Positions 17,058-26,902 are shown, counted from the first letter of the stretch. The stretch is 64,000 nt of DNA from JARICQ01 sp964527205 (GCA_964527205.1 CAZGQG010000005.1:19573-83572); one strand, 5' to 3'. Made by a program: numbers and translations. The notes: generated by a model from the letters alone, not told the origin.

Positions 17058-18224
17058 TTAATAGATTTCTCTCTCCCATACTAATTTGCCTTCTATATAG
17101 GTTCTTTCTATTGAACCCTTATAGCTAAAAGGCTCTCCATTTAAAACTACAAAATCTGCATCCTTGCCAACTTCTAAGGAACCTACCCTATCATCTATAT
17201 CTAGGGCTTGTGCAGGATTTATTGTCATTGCTTGAAGAGTTTCATCAAAGGGCAAGCCATGCTTATGAGATACTGCCCCGTATTGTAGGAAATATCTGCA
17301 ATTTAAGAAGGGATGATCTGTCATTAAAGAAATTTTTACTCCCTTTGAGGCCAATATTGCTGGTGTCTCATCACTTACATTTGCATTTTCTACCTTAGTG
17401 GCACTGGAAAGCCCAGCCCCAACCATGGCGATGACATTTTTCTCTCCTAGATAATCTGCTATTAAATGTCCATCTGTACAATGTTCTATTGAATAATCAA
17501 TATCTAATTCTTCGCACAATCTAACCACAGTTACAATATCATCATGTCTATGGGCATGAACCCTAAATGGAATTTCTCCCCTCAAGACCATAAGGCCTGA
17601 TTCTAAGTTCAAATCTATACTGAAGGCCTCCCCATCTTTTTTAGCTCTTTCTTTTTTCTCTCCATATACCCTAGCATCTTCAAAATACTCTCTAATCATG
17701 GATGCTACTGCCATTCTAGTGGCTGGTGAATGTCCTTGTCTTCCATGGGCTCCCTTAGGGTTTTCACCTGTAGCTCCCTTTAAGCCTGTAGGATTTTTTA
17801 CAACCATGTCATCAATTATATCTCCTGAGGTCTTACAAGCAAAGCCTAGACCTCCTATAACATTACCTGAACCAGGCAAGACCTGTATAGTTGTTATTCC
17901 GCCTTCTCTTGCTGCTTGAAAGCTAATTTGCCTTGGATTTACTGAATCAATAGCCCTTACTTCACCTGTAATTGGCCTTACAGACTCATTGCCATCCTTT
18001 CCTGCCATTCCTTCTCCATCTCCCCACATTCCAACATGACTGTGGCTATCAATTAGGCCAGGAATGATTATCTTCTCTTCTAGATTTACCACTTCATCCT
18101 CTGAGTTTATTTCAAGATTTTTACCTATCTCTCTTATCTTTCCATTATGGTCAACTTTAATCATAGCATCCTCTATTGGATCTCCTACTACAGGATAGAT
18201 TTTTCCTGCTTTAAATACTAACAT
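17058..18224 (-). CDS. Metal-dependent amidohydrolase (imidazolonepropionase-like), copy 2
   Basis: 388 residues. N-terminal beta-sandwich, then the metal motif HSHVG in GLIDSHSHVGMWG (~58-70), HAHRHDD (~224), the EHCTDGH segment and TDHPFLN (~300), ending with the family tail IGSLEVGKDADFVVL-like (VGSLEVGKDADFVVLNGEP). It hydrolyses a cyclic amide or peptide-like substrate, undefined. It overlaps the upstream paralogue by one base and shares its layout, so the two may form a heteromer or have related substrates. Confidence 0.85.
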   Translation of the reverse strand: MLVFKAGKIYPVVGDPIEDAMIKVDHNGKIREIGKNLEINSEDEVVNLEEKIIIPGLIDSHSHVGMWGDGEGMAGKDGNESVRPITGEVRAIDSVNPRQISFQAAREGGITTIQVLPGSGNVIGGLGFACKTSGDIIDDMVVKNPTGLKGATGENPKGAHGRQGHSPATRMAVASMIREYFEDARVYGEKKERAKKDGEAFSIDLNLESGLMVLRGEIPFRVHAHRHDDIVTVVRLCEELDIDYSIEHCTDGHLIADYLGEKNVIAMVGAGLSSATKVENANVSDETPAILASKGVKISLMTDHPFLNCRYFLQYGAVSHKHGLPFDETLQAMTINPAQALDIDDRVGSLEVGKDADFVVLNGEPFSYKGSIERTYIEGKLVWEREIY

Positions 18225-19387
18225 TATTTTACCTCCCTTTCATACACAATCTCTCCGTCAATAATAGTCATATCTACAAAGGAGGTCAGCTCTAGAGGAT
18301 TTTCAGACCAAATAACTAGGTCTGCATCTTTTCCTATTTCAATAGACCCTATCCTATCCTCTAATCCCAAATGTTCAGCTGATGAAAGACTTATGGCTCT
18401 TAGAGCCCTTTCATCTGACATTCCCCACTGAGTAGCTATGCTGGCTGTAAGCATTAAATTTCTTCCATGGATTACTGGATGATCTGTTATTAAACAAAAT
18501 GGAATATCTTCCCTATCAAATACAATTGGAGTCCTATAGTCCCTATCCTTGTTTTCTACTTTGGATCCGTAATTCATAGTAGGTCCTACTCCACAGTGTA
18601 TATTCTCTTTTTTTATAAGGTTCTTTACCATATGTCCATCAGTAACATGGTCAAGTTTATATTTTATGCCAAATTCCTTGGCTATCCTAATAGCTGTTAC
18701 TATATCATCATGTCTATGGCAGTGTATTATCAGTGGTATTTCTCCCTTCATAACAGGTAGGAGGGCCTGACTTACCTTATCTTTTTTAATATCTAATTTA
18801 TCCTTCTTTGGATCTTCTATTTGCTCCAGGTATTCCTTTGCCTTTAATAAGGCTCCTCTTAAGATAGCTGCATTTCCCATTCTAGTGCTTGGAGATACTC
18901 CCTTATTTCTATAATGAGTTTTTGGGTTTTCTCCTAGAGCTACCTTCATTCCTATAGGATCCTTTATTATAGCTTGATCTACAATATCTCCCTTGCATTT
19001 TAGGGCTAGACCTGTTCCTCCTATAATGTTTCCACTTCCTGGCAGGATTCCCACAGAGGTTATGCCAGCCCTTCTAAAACTTTCAAAGGCCTGGTCTTTC
19101 ATATTAATTCCGTCCCTAACAGAGCAAAAGGCTGTAAGAGGGGTTGTTCCTTCATTGCCATCCCTGCCTTCCTCTCCTATACCGCTTTCTAAAAGGCCTA
19201 AATGAGTGTGAGCATCAATTATTCCTGGTGTCAGAACCCTACCCTCTCCATCAATTACCCTGTGGCAATTAGATATATCTAAATCCTTGCCAATCTCTAG
19301 GATCTTACCCTCCTTAACTAGGATACTGCCTCCTTCAATTCTTCCATCTGCAATTGTTTCTATTCTTATATTTTTTATAGCTAACAT
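18224..19387 (-). CDS. Metal-dependent amidohydrolase (imidazolonepropionase-like), copy 1
   Basis: 387 residues, paralogue of the following gene. Metal ligands are visible in DAHTHLG (~60), HCHRHDD (~220), DHVTDGH (~245) and TDHPVIHGRN (~300). The tail IGSIEIGKDADLVIW is typical of cytosolic amidohydrolases of the PF01979 group. It lies first in the amidohydrolase-amidohydrolase-crotonase operon. The substrate is not recognisable. Confidence 0.85.
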   Translation of the reverse strand: MLAIKNIRIETIADGRIEGGSILVKEGKILEIGKDLDISNCHRVIDGEGRVLTPGIIDAHTHLGLLESGIGEEGRDGNEGTTPLTAFCSVRDGINMKDQAFESFRRAGITSVGILPGSGNIIGGTGLALKCKGDIVDQAIIKDPIGMKVALGENPKTHYRNKGVSPSTRMGNAAILRGALLKAKEYLEQIEDPKKDKLDIKKDKVSQALLPVMKGEIPLIIHCHRHDDIVTAIRIAKEFGIKYKLDHVTDGHMVKNLIKKENIHCGVGPTMNYGSKVENKDRDYRTPIVFDREDIPFCLITDHPVIHGRNLMLTASIATQWGMSDERALRAISLSSAEHLGLEDRIGSIEIGKDADLVIWSENPLELTSFVDMTIIDGEIVYEREVK

Positions 19388-19470
19388 TATTTCACTCCTA
19401 TCTTATAATCTTCTAAATATATTATAGCCTAGTTTATTGCTTATTAAAAGATGTTAAAGCTTTCCTATAT

Positions 19471-19492
19471 AAAAAAATAGACCAACAGTCTA
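19471..19492 (-). terminator. Terminator of the cobalamin biosynthesis operon
   Basis: Stem TAGAC/GTCTA around CAACA (19478-19492), followed on the minus strand by seven T (19471-19477). It lies 26 bp after the last gene of the corrin operon. Confidence 0.8.
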
Positions 19493-19518
19493 GATTTTTA
19501 TCTAAGCTGCTAGTCTCT

Positions 19519-20244
19519 TTAAGAATTTAAAATTCTTAGAATCTCATCCATATCAGAGATCCCTGCTTCCTCTTCCCTACCTATTACAACTGCTTCTATT
19601 CCTAATTCCTTACAGGCTTGGATTTTTTCTAAACTGCCTCCAGGGCCTCCACTGTCCTTTAAAATACAATAGTCTGCCTCATAGTGCTTAAACATTTCTT
19701 TGTTCATATCCTTAGAAAAAGGTCCCAGCATAGCCACTATATCCCTCATATGAACCTTAGCTTCCTCCGCCAAGGCCAAACTTTCCCTTGAAGGTAGGAT
19801 CCTATATATAAATCTACTTCTCCCTTTGACCTTTTCAAAATCTTTAATGTTCTTAGACCCAGTAGTAAAAAATACATTGGCTCTTAGATTCTTTAAATAA
19901 TTATAGCATTCTTCATAGGAATTTAAGTAGCTTACTTCTTCATCTATCACAGTTTTCTCTCTTGCATATCTTATATATCTTATCCCAATCTTATCACTTA
20001 GCCATTTAGCATTTTTAGATACTATTTTTGCATAGGGATGAGATAGATCTACTATGGTTTCAACTTTCTTATCTAGAGCAAATTCTAACATTTCATCCCT
20101 TGTCATCCTGCCTACATAAAGATTTTCAGATTGGAAGAAATCCCTTCCTCCCTCCGTTGCTATTGTAAGAAGAAATTTCAAAGATGGATCTATTTTTTCT
20201 ATAAATTTCCTAGCATCTGAAGTTCCACCTATGATCCATATCAT
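19519..20244 (-). CDS. cbiJ: Cobalt-precorrin-6A reductase
   Basis: 241 residues, full length for CbiJ/CobK. The N-terminal IWIIGGTSDARKF motif, VDLSHPYA (residues ~65) and the C-terminal LKDSGGPGGSLEKIQACKELGIEAVVIGR segment are diagnostic. It reduces the C18-C19 double bond of the macrocycle with NAD(P)H. It is the last gene of the corrin operon, overlapping cbiH by 4 bp (ATGA). Confidence 0.93.
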   Translation of the reverse strand: MIWIIGGTSDARKFIEKIDPSLKFLLTIATEGGRDFFQSENLYVGRMTRDEMLEFALDKKVETIVDLSHPYAKIVSKNAKWLSDKIGIRYIRYAREKTVIDEEVSYLNSYEECYNYLKNLRANVFFTTGSKNIKDFEKVKGRSRFIYRILPSRESLALAEEAKVHMRDIVAMLGPFSKDMNKEMFKHYEADYCILKDSGGPGGSLEKIQACKELGIEAVVIGREEEAGISDMDEILRILNS

Positions 20245-20963
20245 TTTATCTCATAACCCCTTGGTGTAATTATTTTATCCCCATCTATATAGGTATTGGA
20301 ATTTCCTATTATGAGAACAGAGAGCATATCTACCTCTTCATAGTCTATTCCATCAAGCTCACATAATTGGATTTTTGTCCCTGGTCTTCCAGAATCTCTA
20401 ACTATGCCTACAGGAGTTTTTGGATCCCTATACTTTAATATTAAATCTACTGCTTCTTCTAAATGATCCTTTCTACCCTTGGATCTTGGATTATAGATTG
20501 CCATTACAAAATCAGCACTCGCTGCCTTGTCCAGCCTATCTAATATGACCTCCCAAGGCGTCATAAGGTCACTTAAGCTAATTGATGCATAATCATGCAT
20601 AATAGGTGCACCAAGTTCTGCTCCAGCGGAAAAGGCTGCTGTCACTCCTGGAACAACCTCAAGCTCAATGCCCTTTGCTAGCTCATGAATAGGTCCTGCC
20701 ATTCCATAGAGTCCAGCGTCTCCTGTACTTACTATAGAAGTAGTTTTTCCAGCCTTTACAAATTCTATGGCTTTTTTACACCTCTCTATTTCACCCTTCA
20801 TTCCTGTGGAAAATAATTCTTTTCCTTCAACTATGTCCCCTAAGTAATCTATATAGGGACTATAGCCAACTATTACCTGGCTTTCTCTTAGGACTTCTAC
20901 AGCCTTAAAAGTCATATGTTCTCTTCCTCCTGGTCCTATACCTACAATATATAATTTAGCCAT
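20241..20963 (-). CDS. cbiH: Cobalt-precorrin-3B C17-methyltransferase
   Basis: 240 residues of the tetrapyrrole methylase fold: N-terminal YIVGIGPGGREHMT, the STGDAGLYGMAGP loop and GVTAAFSAGAELGAPIMHDYASISLSDLMTPW, the CbiH/CobJ signature. It methylates C17 and contracts the ring using SAM. The stop is TGA, showing normal termination at TGA in this genome. It overlaps cbiG and cbiJ. Confidence 0.94.
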   Translation of the reverse strand: MAKLYIVGIGPGGREHMTFKAVEVLRESQVIVGYSPYIDYLGDIVEGKELFSTGMKGEIERCKKAIEFVKAGKTTSIVSTGDAGLYGMAGPIHELAKGIELEVVPGVTAAFSAGAELGAPIMHDYASISLSDLMTPWEVILDRLDKAASADFVMAIYNPRSKGRKDHLEEAVDLILKYRDPKTPVGIVRDSGRPGTKIQLCELDGIDYEEVDMLSVLIIGNSNTYIDGDKIITPRGYEIK

Positions 20964-21972
20964 TTTTTACCTCCTTAGAAATTGATATGGTCATCCCATC
21001 ATGCTTGGATTTTCCACTGATTATTTGTCCACCTAGCAAATAGGCAACTGGCTCTGCTACTGAGTATAGTCCTATACTCTTCTTTACAAATTCAGATTTT
21101 GTAAATTTATCCTCTACTTGCCTTATATCTTCTATTGAAAATATCTTTAAGGGAAGCTTAAAGTGTTTTGCCGTGTCTATTATTCCCTTTTCATCTTTTT
21201 TTATCTCTACAGTTCCCAGGCTCTTTATACTCCTTTCAGAGAGATTTAACTCTTCTAATTTAGTAGAAATAGCCTTTATCATATGACTCCCTGAGATTCC
21301 CTTCCTGCATCCTATGCCTATATTAATGTTTTTTGGCCTCAGTAGTGTATAGGGAATCTCTATGTCCTTTATCTTATCTTTAGAACTAATAATTATAGCA
21401 GCTTCTATGGACTCATGAATCCTATCTAGGTCTTTTATTAGTCGGATATTTTCATAGTCTATAATCTTATCATCCTCTGTATATATTCCGATCTTTTTAC
21501 CATTAACCATCATGGCTACAATCCTTGTCACCGAAGCCATATCCTCTATATAATAATCATTTTTCATAGCAAAGAGATCTATGGATTCTATACCCCTGCT
21601 ATCTGTAGCTGTAGTGATTATAGGAGTTGATCCTATTAGCTTGGATATCTCCTCTGCCAATTTATTTGCTCCTCCCAAATGTCCTGATAAAAGAGATATG
21701 GTAAATCTCCCTAGGTCATCTATGACTATAACTGCTGGGTCCTTGGTCTTTCCCTCTAGAAGAGGGCTTATGATCCTTACTGCAATCCCAGTAGCTGCTA
21801 TAAAAACTAGGGCCTCATAGTCCTTCCATATAGGTCCTATGTTTTTCTTTACACCACCAGGGATTTCTGGATTGAAATAGACTTGGATATCATGGTGAGG
21901 GCTTCCTTCCCTCTCTATTCTCTTAGCTATTTCCCTAGCCTTATCAGTAAAGCATATGCATGCTATTTTCAT
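20956..21972 (-). CDS. cbiG: Cobalt-precorrin-5A hydrolase
   Basis: 338 residues. The CbiG N-terminal and central regions are present (ALVFIAATGIAVRIISPLL, SLLSGHLGGANKLAEEI, PIITTATDSRG) with the C-terminal GIGCRKG domain. It opens the delta-lactone of cobalt-precorrin-5A releasing acetaldehyde, a step specific to the anaerobic pathway. It overlaps cbiF (4 bp) and cbiH (8 bp). Confidence 0.94.
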   Translation of the reverse strand: MKIACICFTDKAREIAKRIEREGSPHHDIQVYFNPEIPGGVKKNIGPIWKDYEALVFIAATGIAVRIISPLLEGKTKDPAVIVIDDLGRFTISLLSGHLGGANKLAEEISKLIGSTPIITTATDSRGIESIDLFAMKNDYYIEDMASVTRIVAMMVNGKKIGIYTEDDKIIDYENIRLIKDLDRIHESIEAAIIISSKDKIKDIEIPYTLLRPKNINIGIGCRKGISGSHMIKAISTKLEELNLSERSIKSLGTVEIKKDEKGIIDTAKHFKLPLKIFSIEDIRQVEDKFTKSEFVKKSIGLYSVAEPVAYLLGGQIISGKSKHDGMTISISKEVKNG

Positions 21973-22724
21973 TTTTTTGCCTTTCTATATTCATGACTAA
22001 AGTCTGGGTCATATAATTTAGATCTTTCATATTCTCCCTCTATAAAGTCTCCTACCAATATTTGAGCTGTTTTCCTTATATCTTCTTTTTCAACCTTCTT
22101 TGCTATATCCTTAAGGCTACCGAATACTATCCTCTCATCTTCCCAACTAGCCTTATAAACTACAGCAACTGGTACATCATCTCGGCCATAGCCCTCTATT
22201 AACTCTTCTACTACTTTTTCTATTGCTTGAACAGACAAAAATATTGCCATGGAGGCCTTGTGCCTAGCCAGTGAAACAAGATCCTCATCTTCTGGTACTG
22301 GTGTACGACCCTTTATTCTAGTAAGTATTATTGTCTGACTTATATCTGGCAGGGTAAATTCTCTTTTTATTGATGCGCAGGCTGCAGTAAAGGAGCTCAC
22401 TCCTGGTACAACTTCATATTCTATGTTTTTTTCATCTAAAAGATCCATTTGTTCTCTTATGGCTCCATATATGGTTGGATCTCCAGTATGTAATCTCACT
22501 ATTTTCAAGCCCTTCTCATGACCTTCTCCCATAATCTGGATTACCTCTTCCAAGGTCATAGAGGCTGAGTTATATGTCTTAGACCCTTCTTTACAAAAAT
22601 CTAAATGTTCTTTGGATACTAAAGAACCTGCATAGATTACTACATCCGCTTCTTCTATTAAGGCTCTTCCTCTTATGGTTATTAGATCTACATTGCCAGG
22701 TCCTGCTCCTACAAAACTAATCAT
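21969..22724 (-). CDS. cbiF: Cobalt-precorrin-4 C11-methyltransferase
   Basis: 251 residues of the tetrapyrrole methylase fold. The start ISFVGAGPGNVDLITIRGRALIEEADVVIYAGSLV, the segment VRLHTGDPTIYGAIREQMD, and GVSSFTAACASIKREFTLPDISQTIILTR are typical of CbiF/CobM. It adds the C11 methyl group from SAM. It overlaps cbiT by 8 bp. Confidence 0.94.
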   Translation of the reverse strand: MISFVGAGPGNVDLITIRGRALIEEADVVIYAGSLVSKEHLDFCKEGSKTYNSASMTLEEVIQIMGEGHEKGLKIVRLHTGDPTIYGAIREQMDLLDEKNIEYEVVPGVSSFTAACASIKREFTLPDISQTIILTRIKGRTPVPEDEDLVSLARHKASMAIFLSVQAIEKVVEELIEGYGRDDVPVAVVYKASWEDERIVFGSLKDIAKKVEKEDIRKTAQILVGDFIEGEYERSKLYDPDFSHEYRKAKK

Positions 22725-23277
22725 TGCCCTTCACTCCCCTTATTATAAATATTGGATTTTCACCTTTAAGAAGTCCTATCTTATCCATTTCAGATGACTG
22801 TATTAGCTGAACACCTATATGCTTATATCTATGAGTCTTTAACAAGTCTAAAAACTCATTTAAATTCTTTAAAAGAATAAAATTCCCACAGAGAATTCCA
22901 CCCTTTTCTAAATGCCTATCTAGGTATCTAAATATATCCTTAAGGGCTCCCTTGCTCCCCCCTACAAAGCACTTGTTAAAGATCCTATCTGGTAGATCTT
23001 CTGCTGCCTTGCCATGGATAATATTTAAATCTGTGCCAAATTTACTATTGTTCTTTTCTATTAATTCTACGGCTCTAGCTTCTTTTTCTACTGCCCATAC
23101 CTGTGCTCCCTGTAAATAGGCTTCAATTGATATAGATCCTGTTCCTGCACCTATATCCAATAGCCTATCTCCCTCTTCTATTTCTAAATAGCCTATGGTC
23201 AAAGTTCTTATATTAAATTTAGTCATAGGTATAGAATCTCTTATAAATTCTCCATCTTTAATCCATCTCATTTTCAA
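22717..23277 (-). CDS. cbiT: Cobalt-precorrin-6B C15-methyltransferase (decarboxylating) subunit
   Basis: 186 residues, the stand-alone CbiT size. A class I methyltransferase SAM motif is present (LLDIGAGTGSISIEAYLQGAQVWAVEK) preceded by PMTKFNIRTLTIGYL. It methylates C15 and decarboxylates the C12 acetate; together with CbiE it equals the fused CobL. It overlaps cbiE by 20 bp. Confidence 0.94.
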   Translation of the reverse strand: MKMRWIKDGEFIRDSIPMTKFNIRTLTIGYLEIEEGDRLLDIGAGTGSISIEAYLQGAQVWAVEKEARAVELIEKNNSKFGTDLNIIHGKAAEDLPDRIFNKCFVGGSKGALKDIFRYLDRHLEKGGILCGNFILLKNLNEFLDLLKTHRYKHIGVQLIQSSEMDKIGLLKGENPIFIIRGVKGND

Positions 23278-23854
23278 TTATCACCACTCCAAGAGATGAA
23301 ATATCTTCTATTTCTTCTCCTATATTTTTACTTATTAAGCTTTCATCCTCATAGGAAAGATTAAAGCCCGCATAAATCCTTCCCCTTACACCTATTTGAT
23401 ATAGGTCTTTGGATATTTTACCCGGCATATTATCCTTATCTATTAGGATTATAGCAAGTCTATAATCTTTAACTAGGCTCAGATCATCCTCTCTCCCGTG
23501 GAGGGAAAGAAACTTGGCCTCTTGCCAAGGCTTCTGCAGTTTGGAAGTCATGTACTGAAAAGAGGAAATCCCTGGTAAGACTTCTTCAATTTCTATCTGA
23601 TTCTTCTTCAAATAATTTACAATTCCAAAGAAATTTGGATCTCCTGAGGCTAGTAGGAGTATCTCTTCTTCCTTCTTTAAAAATTCTAGAAGCTGATCCA
23701 CCCTATCTATCCTAATAATATCCTCTCTTATCCTTTGAAGGCTTTCTGAAATTCTACCAAAGGCCAAAACATTTTTTGCCTGCCTAATCTTTTCCTCAAC
23801 ATGCTTTGTTAGGTACTTAGGATTTCCTGGACCTACACCTGCCACTCTTAGCAT
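23258..23854 (-). CDS. cbiE: Cobalt-precorrin-7 C5-methyltransferase
   Basis: 198 residues. The N-terminus VAGVGPGNPKYLTKHVEEKI, the LLASGDPNFFGI loop and LPGISSFQYMTSKLQKPWQEAKFLSLHG are the CbiE signatures. It methylates C5 with SAM. It is paired with cbiT as in most anaerobic-pathway operons. Confidence 0.94.
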   Translation of the reverse strand: MLRVAGVGPGNPKYLTKHVEEKIRQAKNVLAFGRISESLQRIREDIIRIDRVDQLLEFLKKEEEILLLASGDPNFFGIVNYLKKNQIEIEEVLPGISSFQYMTSKLQKPWQEAKFLSLHGREDDLSLVKDYRLAIILIDKDNMPGKISKDLYQIGVRGRIYAGFNLSYEDESLISKNIGEEIEDISSLGVVIIENEMD

Positions 23855-24927
23855 TTATAAACACCTCTATTCATGGAATAAATAATTACCCTTATATTGA
23901 AATTTTCATCCTTTAAATATTTTTTTATTCTTTCCTCTGCCCCTTTTTCCATATGCCTAATAATATCCCCATATCCATTTTCTATACATATTTCTAAAGC
24001 CTCTTCTGCTGTAAGAGTATCTTTTATCTTATGGAGTAGTTCCATTGGTGCACCCATAAGGGCTAGGTAGTATATAAAGGACTCCATCCTAGTATCTGCA
24101 GTCTTGCTATGGGTCTGGAATATGCCTAGGGCTAGTTTAGAAAACTTCCCTATATGGCCTATTAAAATTATTTCTTTAAAAGCCTTATTCTGTGCATAGA
24201 GTAGGCTTTTCCCTATAAAGTTAGATACCTTTACCCTTGCTAGGCCTATATCCAAGGAATCCGCTAGTTTCTCCCCATAATTTCCTGGCACAAAAACTAT
24301 GCCCTTATTTCCATTTTCTTTTTCCACCATGTCTATTTCTAGATATATGGTCTTTATAAAAGCATCTTCAGACATTGGATATACAATGCCCTTAGTACCG
24401 ATAATAGATATACCACCCTCTATGCCTATGTTTTTATTAAAGGTTTTCTTTCCTATTTCTACACCCTCTGGTGCATATATTAAAACATCATAGCCTTTTT
24501 CTGATATGCCTCTTATTTCTTTTTTAATCATTGATCTTGGTACAGGATTAATAGCTGCCTCCCCTACTTCTCCTAGAAAGCCCTTGGACTTTATTCTTCC
24601 TATGCCTAGGCCTCCCTCAATTATAATGGCCCTGTCTTTTCTTCTCTTTACTTCTGCAAAGATATGTATTTTGTCTGTACTATCTGGATCATCTCCTGCA
24701 TCTTTTTTTATAGAGCAAGATGCCCTATCCTTTTCTATAATTTGATCCTGGACCTTAAGTTTTAAGACTACCTCAGCTGGAGTATCTATCTCTATATAGT
24801 CTACTCTCTTTCCACTTTCCAACATAAGAACAGCTGCCTTAGATGCAGCTGCAGCGCAACTTCCACTTGTATATCCGCATCTCATTTTTTTTCCATCTAC
24901 AATTACATACATATCAAGCTTAGTCAT
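23848..24927 (-). CDS. cbiD: Cobalt-precorrin-5B C1-methyltransferase
   Basis: 359 residues. RCGYTSGSCAAAASKAA near the N-terminus, KKDAGDDPDSTD (~92-103), the GLGIGRIKSKGF segment and INPVPR are diagnostic of CbiD. It performs C1 methylation in the anaerobic pathway. GGAGAAGAGAG precedes the ATG. The final ~30 residues extend past cbiE's start by 7 bp. Confidence 0.94.
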   Translation of the reverse strand: MTKLDMYVIVDGKKMRCGYTSGSCAAAASKAAVLMLESGKRVDYIEIDTPAEVVLKLKVQDQIIEKDRASCSIKKDAGDDPDSTDKIHIFAEVKRRKDRAIIIEGGLGIGRIKSKGFLGEVGEAAINPVPRSMIKKEIRGISEKGYDVLIYAPEGVEIGKKTFNKNIGIEGGISIIGTKGIVYPMSEDAFIKTIYLEIDMVEKENGNKGIVFVPGNYGEKLADSLDIGLARVKVSNFIGKSLLYAQNKAFKEIILIGHIGKFSKLALGIFQTHSKTADTRMESFIYYLALMGAPMELLHKIKDTLTAEEALEICIENGYGDIIRHMEKGAEERIKKYLKDENFNIRVIIYSMNRGVYKC

Positions 24928-24946
24928 CTCTCTTCTCCAATCTCAC

Positions 24947-25579
24947 TTATCTTCCAACTGTCATATATAAGAGGGCATTTATTATAGAAGCTGCCACATT
25001 GCTTCCTCCCTTGTATCCTATGGTTGAAATAGATGGGATATTTGTAAACTGTCTTAAATACTCCTTAGATTCTGCAGCACCTACAAATCCTACAGGCACA
25101 CCTACTATAAACTTAGGATCTAATTTACCTTCCTCCACTAGCTCTAAGATCCTAAACAAGGCCGTGGGAGCATTTCCTATTACAAATATATCTATAGCTT
25201 CTTCATGGGCTAAATCTATAGCACAGGAAGACCTAGTAGTCCCTAATTCTTTGGACATCCTATAGGCCCTCTCATCGTCAATAAAGTACTTTAATTTGCA
25301 ATTAGCTTTTTTTAGGGCCTCTTTGTTAATACCTGCATAAACCATCTTAGTATCTGTATATATGGTGACCCCTTTACTTATTTCTCCCATTGCTTTTTCT
25401 ATAAAATCAGCTTGAAAATCAATTATTTTCCTATATTCAAAGTCTCCAGTTGTATGTATCATTCTCTTAGCTATAATCATTTCCTCTTCTGAAAAATCTA
25501 CATCTCCCATGACTTGATCTATTATATCCATGCTTTTATTTTCTATATCCATAGGTTTTTTTATATACATTTCTTTCAC
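24947..25579 (-). CDS. cbiC: Cobalt-precorrin-8 methylmutase
   Basis: 210 residues. The catalytic histidine lies in RMIHTTGDFEY (~45), and the C-terminal GVPVGFVGAAESKEYLRQ...GYKGGSNVAASIINALLY is characteristic of CbiC/CobH. It moves the C11 methyl to C12, giving cobyrinic acid. The ATG overlaps the cbiA stop by 4 bp. Confidence 0.94.
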   Translation of the reverse strand: MKEMYIKKPMDIENKSMDIIDQVMGDVDFSEEEMIIAKRMIHTTGDFEYRKIIDFQADFIEKAMGEISKGVTIYTDTKMVYAGINKEALKKANCKLKYFIDDERAYRMSKELGTTRSSCAIDLAHEEAIDIFVIGNAPTALFRILELVEEGKLDPKFIVGVPVGFVGAAESKEYLRQFTNIPSISTIGYKGGSNVAASIINALLYMTVGR

Positions 25580-26889
25580 CTTTTCCCTTTATATTCAATC
25601 CTATCTAATAATTCATTAAATAAATCCATATTTCCAATAAAATTAAAGTGCTGATAGTAGGCTAGGGTGTTTTTATAACTATATCCACATTGCCAACTTC
25701 TCTTTGATTTTGGCTTTCCAATATTAAATATTGGAGAGTCCTCTATCTCAACTAAAGACTTGTGATATTCATTTCCAGGAATTATTCTAGATTTTTCTCC
25801 CAATATATTATCCTCTTTAAACTCTATATTTACATATCCAAACCTCTTTAAGCTATCTGTCATTCTAGCCTGGCCCTTAAATATTCCTACCATAGGATAA
25901 TTCTCTATTGATCTTGTTAGATACATAAAACCAGCTGATTCTGCCAGTATATATTTGCCATCTTCCCCTGCCTGACGGATAGATCTTAAGATTTCTTTGT
26001 TTTTAGAAAGCTCTTCTAAATAAAGTTCAGGATATCCTCCACCTATATATACCAGGTCGCATTCTGGAAGCTCTTTATCTTTTATAGGGGAAAAATATTC
26101 TACATGACAAGTTTTTTCTAAGAGTTTTAAGTTTTCATTAAAATATAAATTAAATGCCTGATCATAGGCAATAGCAATCTTTATATTTCTCGCCTTAGGA
26201 TATTTATATTCTTTAATATCCATGGATGCCATGATCTTTAAAATTCCATCTAAATCAACGGTCTCTTCCACAGCCTGGGCTAGCCTATCTAAAAAAATAT
26301 TAGAAGTTTCTTGATCTTTAGGATTTTCCAAACCTAGACTTCCAGACCCTATATTTAAATCCTCTTTGTAAGGAAGATAGCCAAGGACCTTGATCCCTAT
26401 ATATTTTTCTATTTGCTCTTTTAAAAGACCATAGTAAGATAGATCAGTCTTGTTTAAAATAATGCCCTTAATCATAGAGGATGGAAAATCTACCATGCCT
26501 TTGATTTTAGGGATGGCTGAGAACATCTCTCCCTTAGGTGTATAAACTAAAATTGCTGGAATATTTAGCTCCCTGGATATATCATAGCTGGAATTTTCAA
26601 AACTGTTGTAAATCCCATCAAAATATCCCATGGCCCCTTCAATTACTCCTAGCTGTCCCTTATTCATTTCCAGTGACCTTCTTATATCTTTTCTTCCCAT
26701 TAAATGCATATCAAGATTTCCAGCCCTCTTCCGGGAAGCCAGGCCTAAATACTTTGTATCTACAAAATCTGGTCCAGTCTTCCAGGCAGATACATCTAAT
26801 CCTCTATTTTTCATTGCCCTTATAAGTCCTAGGGTCAATGTTGTCTTCCCTGAATTACTCTCAGGCCCTGTAATCATTATATTTTTCAT
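25576..26889 (-). CDS. cbiA: Cobyrinate a,c-diamide synthase with Cys-to-Ser change in the glutaminase site
   Basis: 437 residues from the ATG at 26889; an upstream in-frame start at 26910 would add seven. The N-terminal synthetase domain has the P-loop GPESNSGKTTLTLGL and AWKTGPDFVD. The C-terminal glutamine amidotransferase domain is full length, but the nucleophile motif, normally AECGG(L/F)MYL, reads AES318AGFMYL: Ser replaces Cys (codon TCA). The later His (GNEYHKS) is kept. The family amidates the a and c side chains with glutamine-derived ammonia; this protein would be expected to need free ammonia. It follows cbiK in the operon. Confidence 0.93.
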   Translation of the reverse strand: MKNIMITGPESNSGKTTLTLGLIRAMKNRGLDVSAWKTGPDFVDTKYLGLASRKRAGNLDMHLMGRKDIRRSLEMNKGQLGVIEGAMGYFDGIYNSFENSSYDISRELNIPAILVYTPKGEMFSAIPKIKGMVDFPSSMIKGIILNKTDLSYYGLLKEQIEKYIGIKVLGYLPYKEDLNIGSGSLGLENPKDQETSNIFLDRLAQAVEETVDLDGILKIMASMDIKEYKYPKARNIKIAIAYDQAFNLYFNENLKLLEKTCHVEYFSPIKDKELPECDLVYIGGGYPELYLEELSKNKEILRSIRQAGEDGKYILAESAGFMYLTRSIENYPMVGIFKGQARMTDSLKRFGYVNIEFKEDNILGEKSRIIPGNEYHKSLVEIEDSPIFNIGKPKSKRSWQCGYSYKNTLAYYQHFNFIGNMDLFNELLDRIEYKGKR

Positions 26890-26902
26890 ATTTCCCCCAC
26901 TA

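Noticed and set aside
25936..25938. Selenocysteine in the CbiA glutaminase site
   Set aside because: The codon on the coding strand is TCA (Ser), not TGA; only the complementary strand reads TGA.
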